Shown here in pieces: positions 32,047 through 37,390 of a stretch of DNA of 37,390 nt; the stretch's first letter is position 1, and every line of letters begins with the position of its first letter. The stretch is taken from NCBI GenBank assembly GCA_964545075.1, contig CAZJFS010000029.1, positions 1-37,390 on the forward strand, read 5' to 3'. Under the pieces are notes generated by a model. The model had not been told where the DNA came from. It saw only the letters and a list, made by a program, of their open reading frames with translations, and ran no database searches. This DNA is from DAOPXV01 sp035352535 (GTDB lineage: Bacteria > Muiribacteriota > UBA9980). Both the position numbers and the translations under genes were made by a program.

Positions 32047-32655
32047 ATGACAAAAAAACTTTTAAAAGATGACCAGTCTATAAACAAAAAGAAAATTTTG
32101 AAGGCCGCCCTCGAAGTGTTTTCAAAAAAAGGATTCCAGCACACCACGATTCGCGAAATTTCAGCTAAATCAAATCTTTCGACAGGCACGATATATTTTC
32201 ATTATAAAAATAAAGATGAGATTCTCAAGGAAGCCATTAAAAATACGGAATTGATAAAATTAAGTTCCGTCTCGGAAAAAATCAACGAACTCAGTCCGAA
32301 CGAGCTTATAAAAGGCATTAACTTAGAACTCACCAAAAATATGGCGAATAATTTCGAGACGTTATTGCTGTTTATCAACGCCGGCGAGAGCAACCAGAAT
32401 TTAAGCGATTTTTTTTACGAGCAATTTAAAAGTAAAAACAGAGAGCTGACCGAGTTATGCAAACAGCTTATAAAAAACGGCAGCATCAGGAAAATGAATC
32501 CTGAAAAGGCCGCAATTTTTATACTGAGTAATATTTTCACGATGGTTTTATTAAAAGAATCTATTTTAAAGAAAAATCTCGATAAAAATTATTATATTGA
32601 AATGCATGAATTCATTATGGATATACTTGAAAACGGCTTTTTTACGAAAAAGTAA
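32047..32655 (+). CDS. TetR-family transcriptional regulator
   Basis: This 202-aa repressor-type protein has an N-terminal helix-turn-helix (ILKAALEVFSKKGFQHTTIR then EISAKSNLSTGTIYFHYKNK) typical of TetR/AcrR. The C-terminal ligand and dimer domain is all-helical and has no recognised match. The start at 32047 has GAGGTG seven bases upstream; a longer frame from 31981 runs through the promoter. It is divergent from the efflux operon, the classic layout for a local repressor released by pump substrates. The two matching palindromes in between are its probable targets. Confidence 0.92.
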   Translation: MTKKLLKDDQSINKKKILKAALEVFSKKGFQHTTIREISAKSNLSTGTIYFHYKNKDEILKEAIKNTELIKLSSVSEKINELSPNELIKGINLELTKNMANNFETLLLFINAGESNQNLSDFFYEQFKSKNRELTELCKQLIKNGSIRKMNPEKAAIFILSNIFTMVLLKESILKKNLDKNYYIEMHEFIMDILENGFFTKK

Positions 32656-32757
32656 AATTTTCACACTAAGCATATTCGTTTACATTAAGATAAACGGCTA
32701 AAATTAATCACTCCAAAAGCACATAAGGCGGCCCGAACAGGTTATAAACGAAAAAAA
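32656..32757. other. Intergenic spacer after tetR
   Basis: It contains a CGTTTA/TAAACG inverted repeat (32677-32682 and 32691-32696), which may end the tetR transcript weakly. Nothing else was recognised. Confidence 0.35.
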
Positions 32758-32803
32758 AATAAAGCCGTGAGCTCTGAATTAATTTAGAGCCCACGGCTTT
32801 ATT
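32758..32803 (-). terminator. Terminator of the giant surface-protein gene
   Basis: A 12-bp outer stem (32758-32769 and 32792-32803) and a 5-bp inner stem (GCTCT/AGAGC, 32771-32775 and 32786-32790), interrupted by one A-C mismatch, are followed on the minus strand by a run of Us (complement of the nine As at 32751-32759). It begins 18 bp after the surface-protein stop. tetR ends on the other side, and the hairpin may also serve it. Confidence 0.9.
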
Positions 32804-32821
32804 ATCTACTCGCTATACCTT

Positions 32822-33847
32822 TTATAGCGCGCCGGCGTCCGTTCCGAGTTTTACGAAACCCGTCCCCGGATTGACGTATAACACAGGCCTGCTGCCTTCG
32901 ATCTTCCAGTATGCGCCGTCGCTGTTAGTGTCGGTATCGAATTCCCAACTAGATAGCGGAGCGTTTCCGGTCGTCACCATATTGGCCAGGTCGACGCCGT
33001 TTACGCTGCTTGCGTCGGCTGATGCCGGTGTGGCGACCGAATTAATGGGCATGCTTGTTTTGCCATAATTATTGCTTAACGTGGATGTGCTAGCTCCAAC
33101 AACACGGCCGACAGGCGTTCCGACGTTGATAATTGAAGTTCCGAACGCTATGCTATTAGAAAGAGTCGAAGCATCATATTGGCCTATAAGCCCTCCGGTA
33201 TTGCTACTATTAGATTTTACCGCACCGGTTGAATAACAGTTGGTTATAGTGCAAGATGAGTATGCCTGTCCGACAAGCCCTCCGGTTGTGCCGGCGTTCG
33301 ACGTGACATTACCGGTTGCGTAACAATTATTTATCGTGGTCGATCCCATATTCCCGATAAGACCGCCGCTGGACGATGAAGAATTAATGCTAACTGAAGA
33401 ATAAGAATTTTTGACGGTCGTTCCAATGGAATAACCTATTAATCCTCCTGCGTTCGAAGTATTAGTAGATGCTATTAATGTATCTATGGAACCCGTCGAG
33501 TAACAAAATTCAATGGTACACGATGAAATGTTGCCTATCAATCCGCCGAATCCGCTTCCGGACGGAGAAGCTGTTTTAAGCGTAACATTTGAAGCGTAAC
33601 AGTTTTTAATGGTACTATTGTCGGTTGCCAGGCCTATTAATCCGCCTACCGCCGAACCTCCGGCTATTGTCGAATTTATTACGTAACAGTTTTGAATTGT
33701 AGCGTACTGAACTCTTCCCGCAAGGCCAGCGACTTGGCCGTCGCCATAACCGACGGTCATATTTACTCCGCTGATTCCAAGATTTTTAACAATGGCGGAA
33801 GAATCGCTGGAACCGATAGTGTTGAATAATCCTTGATATATATGCAT
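32822..33847 (-). CDS. GLUG-repeat C-terminal part of the surface protein, displaced by a frameshift
   Basis: This 341-aa frame carries about seven GLUG-type repeats (pattern GGLIG, then a short strand, then NCY-TG), for example GGLIGNISSCTIEFCYSTGS and GGLIGQYDASTLSNS. These fold as a beta helix in adhesins. The end (PVLYVNPGTGFVKLGTD) has no sorting motif or anchor recognised. It is the direct continuation of the upstream frame: that frame ends in a GLUG-like start (GSFDGNGKVIKNLMF), and this frame picks up at IYQGLFNTIG. The ATG at 33845-33847 has no good ribosome site, so it is probably not an independent gene. See the frameshift finding. Confidence 0.8.
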   Translation of the reverse strand: MHIYQGLFNTIGSSDSSAIVKNLGISGVNMTVGYGDGQVAGLAGRVQYATIQNCYVINSTIAGGSAVGGLIGLATDNSTIKNCYASNVTLKTASPSGSGFGGLIGNISSCTIEFCYSTGSIDTLIASTNTSNAGGLIGYSIGTTVKNSYSSVSINSSSSSGGLIGNMGSTTINNCYATGNVTSNAGTTGGLVGQAYSSCTITNCYSTGAVKSNSSNTGGLIGQYDASTLSNSIAFGTSIINVGTPVGRVVGASTSTLSNNYGKTSMPINSVATPASADASSVNGVDLANMVTTGNAPLSSWEFDTDTNSDGAYWKIEGSRPVLYVNPGTGFVKLGTDAGAL

Positions 33848-36800
33848 TTGTAAGGTTTTCCGGCTTGTTGAACATTAAATTTTTAATAACTTTTCCATTG
33901 CCGTCAAATGATCCTTTGAACGCACTTCCGCTATTTCCGTTTCCGCCGATCGGAACCCAGCCTTCGCCGCTGGTGTATGTCGATTTTTTACTTACGTCGA
34001 TATAATCGGAGTCGGAATTTAAATCAAGGTCGTTCATGAGTATATAAGCTTTTGTGTAACTCCATCCGTCAGTTTCCGTGCCTATTTTGACAAGGTGATC
34101 GATCTTGGTTATTTGATAAGGATTAGCGGTAGTGCCGAGGAATGCAGGCGAAGTTATATTGGCTGTAGAATATATTGACTCATTGCCGCCAGCATCTTTT
34201 ACTATTATGTTAAAGTAATACAGAGTATTTGATTTAAGATTGCTTGTATCCGTAATTGATTTCGTTGTCGTGCCGGTTGTGCCCGCCACATACGTTCCGT
34301 TCGCTTTACAATCGGCCACGCTATTAAACAGGTTATTTTCTATGGTGCAATAAATTGAATAACTCAAATTGGCCGCTGGAGTGATGTCATCGGATGCGGC
34401 GTTCCAGCTGAAATTGATCGTATTTGAAGCCGTAGATAAACTTATTGTAGCATTGCTTACAGTCGGCGGTATTCCGGTCGTGTCGATAGGTAAAATATAT
34501 GTAGAGAGGGTCGGATTATTGCCGGATGCGTCCGTGACTCCATGTAATGATAGGTAAGCCGTGCCGTTTACAAGGATCCCCGGAACATCGAATTCATAAT
34601 CCCAGTCGGTGGTTCCTGAATATACGACTAAATTTTGCTTAACTACATCGGTCATTGCGCCGGGATAATCTATAGATATTGTAGGCGTAATTCCATCGGG
34701 CACCGCTTCGTTAAATACTATGTATATGTCGAATCTGCCTGCTTTACTTATGCTCGATGTCTCGGTATATTCTTTAGGATCTCCAGTGACGTAATAATAA
34801 TAAACATTGGCTTGCGGCCCCGTTACGTCGCTATCGGTATTCCATTTATCGATTCCGGCGTGATAGTAATAAGTGACGCTAGCATAAGCATTTCCAGCGG
34901 AATCTCTAAGTTCCTTGGCATTCGCTTTAAAAGTCGCGCCCTGACGTGCGGACGAAAGAGTTAAAGTAACCGTGCCCGCGGCGGAATTATATTTCGCGCT
35001 ATCCAATACGGCATCGGTTACGCCGAACCTATCCTTGATTTCAGCGTTATCCGCTATTGCTACGTTGTTGTAATAAAGCGGTTCGCTGAACGTCAGAACG
35101 AGATTCGACGCGGATGCCGACGTGGCGGATGAAACCGTCGGTGCGGTCACGTCCGAGTTAGTGTTGAATGAATCGATTCCGTCGTGGTAGTAAAACGTTT
35201 CAGGTTCGTAATAAAGGCCAGCCAGATTTTTAAAGGTAGTGTTGTTGGTCACTTTGACCGTGGCGCCATGCGCGGTTCCCGTAAGCGTGAGTGTGACTGT
35301 TTTAGCGGCGCTGTTATAAATAGCGTCGCTTATGGTCATTGAGGTGGCGCTGAATTGGCCTTTCACTGAAGCACCATCGGAAATTGCAGTTCCCGCGGCA
35401 TTATAAAGCGCAGCGTTGAACGTCAGCACCAGATTGGTCGGACCCGATGACGCATAGGTAGCCGTGAGATTGAGTATAACTTCGGTCCAGTGTGGGGTAG
35501 CGGCGGTGTTCCATTTATATGTTTTGGCTTCCGCCGCGGTTTTAGTGGCGTTGTCGGTTTTATAGAAATTGCCGTTTGCCGAGTTTTCAGTGCCCGCCCC
35601 GGTTGGAGCCGCCGTAAACACGGCGCTGGTGACGTCGTTTGTAACACCCGCAAGTGTTCCTGCAATCGTTGATTGCTGAACGAATTTATTGTCCGCGGCG
35701 GTAAGCGTGAGCGTTTTGCCAGTTGCCACGTTAACTTTTCCATTGACCGTGGCAGCGGCTGTAAACGTCGTATTCTGGTTTATTGCAAGCGTTTTATCTG
35801 TCGCCACTGTGACCGCGCCGGTTATAGTTGTCGGATTAGCCGCTCCCGAGGCTATTGCAACGGTAGCGCCATTGGTTAGCGTTAAGGTTCCGCCAATATT
35901 TCCGAGAATATCCGCTACCGCTTCGGCGTTATTTATAGTGACATTTCCGCTCGCCGTTGTAAGCGACACAAGGCCCGCGCCAGAACCGGTCAGCGATACG
36001 TTCGCAGCGGATGCGATTGAAACCGTGTTCGCGGAATGGTTTCCGATAGTTATATTTTTTCCCGCCGCCGTTACCGTCGCGTTAGAGGTCGTGGCGTTGA
36101 CGTTGAATGCCGTGGCCGCCAGACCGGTTATATCAACGTTTCCGCCCGTGATCGCGCACGAAGAAAGCGTCGCGGTCGAAGAAAGCGTTAATTTATTCGT
36201 GCTATGGCCGACGACGTTTGAAACGGCGGTGGTCATATCGCCTAAATTGAGTGATTTATCGGCTGCCGTGGAAGACAGGTCTATTTTGGCTATAGTTAGA
36301 TTTCCACCGGTCGCAAGGGCGTTGGTTATCGATCCGCCGGCTCCCAGACTTAGCGAGCTGATGGTCGTTCCGGCGCCGCCGGCTCCGAGTGTTGCGAGAG
36401 TATTGGAAATATTTAACTGCGTAATTGTCGCGCCTGCCGCAATCGTTAATGTGCCGACGCTTCCTTCGACTCGTACCTGGGTTGCGCTCACAACATTGAG
36501 AGTGGTAACGTTGGTCGCAACCAAAACACCGATATTCGTTACTTTCAATGAGCTTACTATGGTTTCAGCTCCAGCCGGAGTAGCAAGAGTAACGTTTCTG
36601 GCGTCGGTTATTTCGATCGCCGATGCCGAACCCTTTACTGAAGTTATGTCTTTTCCTGTCGTCGCGATTACAGTCGCGTCGCTTGAAGCGTCGATCTTGA
36701 TATCGCCTACGATATTGGCGTTTGCGAGATTGACTTTTCCGCCTTTTACCGTTATGGCGGCGGCGCTTGAAGATGCGGCTGTCATAGTGAGTCCGTTCGT

Positions 36801-37390
36801 TATTTCGCTCGCTTTAACTGAAATTGCGCCTGATTGAGCGGAAGTGAAGTTGAACGTCTTGGCCGCCGAAGCCGATATAGCTTCGATGTCGTATAACGCT
36901 GTGGAACCGGCCGCGGAGATCGAGTTAGAGTTAACCACCGTCAGCGTGACCGACGCGTCTGAATTTACCTTGATATCGTTTAATTTTACATTATTGGCGC
37001 TTGCGTCTATAGAAATATTTCCGGAGCCGGACAGGATGGAAATATCGTTATTGGCTGCCAGTGCGCCTATTGAGACGTTTTTAGACCCGGATGCGATTAA
37101 CGCCGAGGCGTTTGCGTTCATGCTTATCGCTCCGGTGAGATTTGCGTCTGAAACGTTTATTCTGCCTGCGTTAACCGTTATCGCGCCGCTCGATGTCCCG
37201 CTCACGACAAGATTGTTGCTTGAATCGGTGTCGCCGGACAACGTGAGCGTCGCATTTGATTTGACGTTGGTTCCAAGCGCGAGAGTTCTGTCGGCGGTTA
37301 TGTTTATCGCGGCCACTTCTATCGCCGTTATTTCGCCGCCGCTAACTGTTAATTTATCGCCGGTTCCGAGTTTATTGGCGTTGACCGCGC
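33786..37390 (-). CDS. Giant secreted repeat protein (adhesin-like), N-terminus beyond window
   Basis: The frame is open to the right edge, so the true start lies outside; about 1200 residues are visible. The first half is Ala, Ser, Thr, Val and Asn-rich with almost no Cys and many short strand-like repeats (VTLATPAGA, LTLSSTATL), as in beta-helix adhesins. It then has two ~120-residue Ig-like repeats (strings NLVLTF and DGIDSFNTNSDVTAPTV), a further related unit, and a fibronectin-type-III-like domain (NTINFSWNAASDD). A GLUG start follows before a premature stop at 33786. It is likely exported and surface bound. The frame shifts near its end into the GLUG frame. Confidence 0.82.
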   Translation of the reverse strand, partial: AVNANKLGTGDKLTVSGGEITAIEVAAINITADRTLALGTNVKSNATLTLSGDTDSSNNLVVSGTSSGAITVNAGRINVSDANLTGAISMNANASALIASGSKNVSIGALAANNDISILSGSGNISIDASANNVKLNDIKVNSDASVTLTVVNSNSISAAGSTALYDIEAISASAAKTFNFTSAQSGAISVKASEITNGLTMTAASSSAAAITVKGGKVNLANANIVGDIKIDASSDATVIATTGKDITSVKGSASAIEITDARNVTLATPAGAETIVSSLKVTNIGVLVATNVTTLNVVSATQVRVEGSVGTLTIAAGATITQLNISNTLATLGAGGAGTTISSLSLGAGGSITNALATGGNLTIAKIDLSSTAADKSLNLGDMTTAVSNVVGHSTNKLTLSSTATLSSCAITGGNVDITGLAATAFNVNATTSNATVTAAGKNITIGNHSANTVSIASAANVSLTGSGAGLVSLTTASGNVTINNAEAVADILGNIGGTLTLTNGATVAIASGAANPTTITGAVTVATDKTLAINQNTTFTAAATVNGKVNVATGKTLTLTAADNKFVQQSTIAGTLAGVTNDVTSAVFTAAPTGAGTENSANGNFYKTDNATKTAAEAKTYKWNTAATPHWTEVILNLTATYASSGPTNLVLTFNAALYNAAGTAISDGASVKGQFSATSMTISDAIYNSAAKTVTLTLTGTAHGATVKVTNNTTFKNLAGLYYEPETFYYHDGIDSFNTNSDVTAPTVSSATSASASNLVLTFSEPLYYNNVAIADNAEIKDRFGVTDAVLDSAKYNSAAGTVTLTLSSARQGATFKANAKELRDSAGNAYASVTYYYHAGIDKWNTDSDVTGPQANVYYYYVTGDPKEYTETSSISKAGRFDIYIVFNEAVPDGITPTISIDYPGAMTDVVKQNLVVYSGTTDWDYEFDVPGILVNGTAYLSLHGVTDASGNNPTLSTYILPIDTTGIPPTVSNATISLSTASNTINFSWNAASDDITPAANLSYSIYCTIENNLFNSVADCKANGTYVAGTTGTTTKSITDTSNLKSNTLYYFNIIVKDAGGNESIYSTANITSPAFLGTTANPYQITKIDHLVKIGTETDGWSYTKAYILMNDLDLNSDSDYIDVSKKSTYTSGEGWVPIGGNGNSGSAFKGSFDGNGKVIKNLMFNKPENLTNAYISRIIQHYRFQRFFRHC

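Noticed and set aside
35689..36837. 382-residue plus-strand frame opposite the surface protein
   Set aside because: It is a low-complexity complement of the Ala/Thr/Val repeat coding region with no signal or domain.
1..37390. Search for insertion sequences, phage genes and toxin-antitoxin pairs
   Set aside because: No transposase, integrase, capsid or recognisable toxin-antitoxin pair was seen among the genes.

Overview
The window looks like chromosomal DNA from a diderm (Gram-negative type) bacterium. Supporting signs are porin-like secreted proteins, an RND efflux pump with its periplasmic adaptor, a lipoprotein-type PstS, a chemoreceptor and a very long secreted repeat protein. Base composition is moderate in GC, with AT-rich intergenic spaces, and at least three genes appear to start with TTG. 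No rRNA, tRNA, CRISPR array, transposase or phage gene was seen. The phylum cannot be fixed from sequence alone; the density of hybrid and stand-alone signalling proteins suits an uncultured environmental lineage. A run of 100 Ns marks this as an assembled scaffold.

Layout: (1) 1-5325, minus strand: a high-affinity phosphate operon in the order hybrid histidine kinase, pstS, pstC, pstA, a degenerate PstB paralogue, then canonical pstB, which runs off the left edge. (2) 5444-10186: D-2-hydroxyacid dehydrogenase, UDP-glucose dehydrogenase, a FecR-domain secreted protein, chorismate synthase, and a small zinc-ribbon protein with a perfect consensus promoter and a structured leader. (3) 10458-13661: a 7TM hybrid histidine kinase convergent with a secreted barrel-like protein, followed by an assembly gap with 55-bp identical ends. 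(4) 14121-17822: marR with an NmrA-like oxidoreductase, then a chemoreceptor; 38-bp identical repeats lie upstream of marR and of the chemoreceptor. (5) 18027-20287: a secreted barrel-like protein and an ammonium transporter, behind a promoter with a palindrome placed like an activator site. (6) 20446-26394: a dense minus-strand cluster of PAS-LuxR regulator, secreted protein, HAMP kinase, two near-identical stand-alone receivers, a 4-TM protein, a phasin-like protein and an acyl carrier protein. (7) 26490-32655: an RND efflux operon with an exported zinc-ribbon protein, divergent from a TetR regulator, with matching operator-like palindromes in between. (8) 32822-37390: a huge surface protein (repeats, Ig-like, fibronectin-like and GLUG parts) interrupted by a frameshift.

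The genes fit a cell that senses and scavenges phosphate and ammonium, moves chemotactically, decorates its surface and pumps out toxic compounds. The least conventional parts are the receiver-ACP-phasin-4TM-receiver-kinase cluster (6), the paired PstB subunits of which one lacks two catalytic-loop residues, and the TetR/RND control region with duplicated promoter-like units. Functions come from recognised motifs; regulatory sites are read by eye and are predictions.
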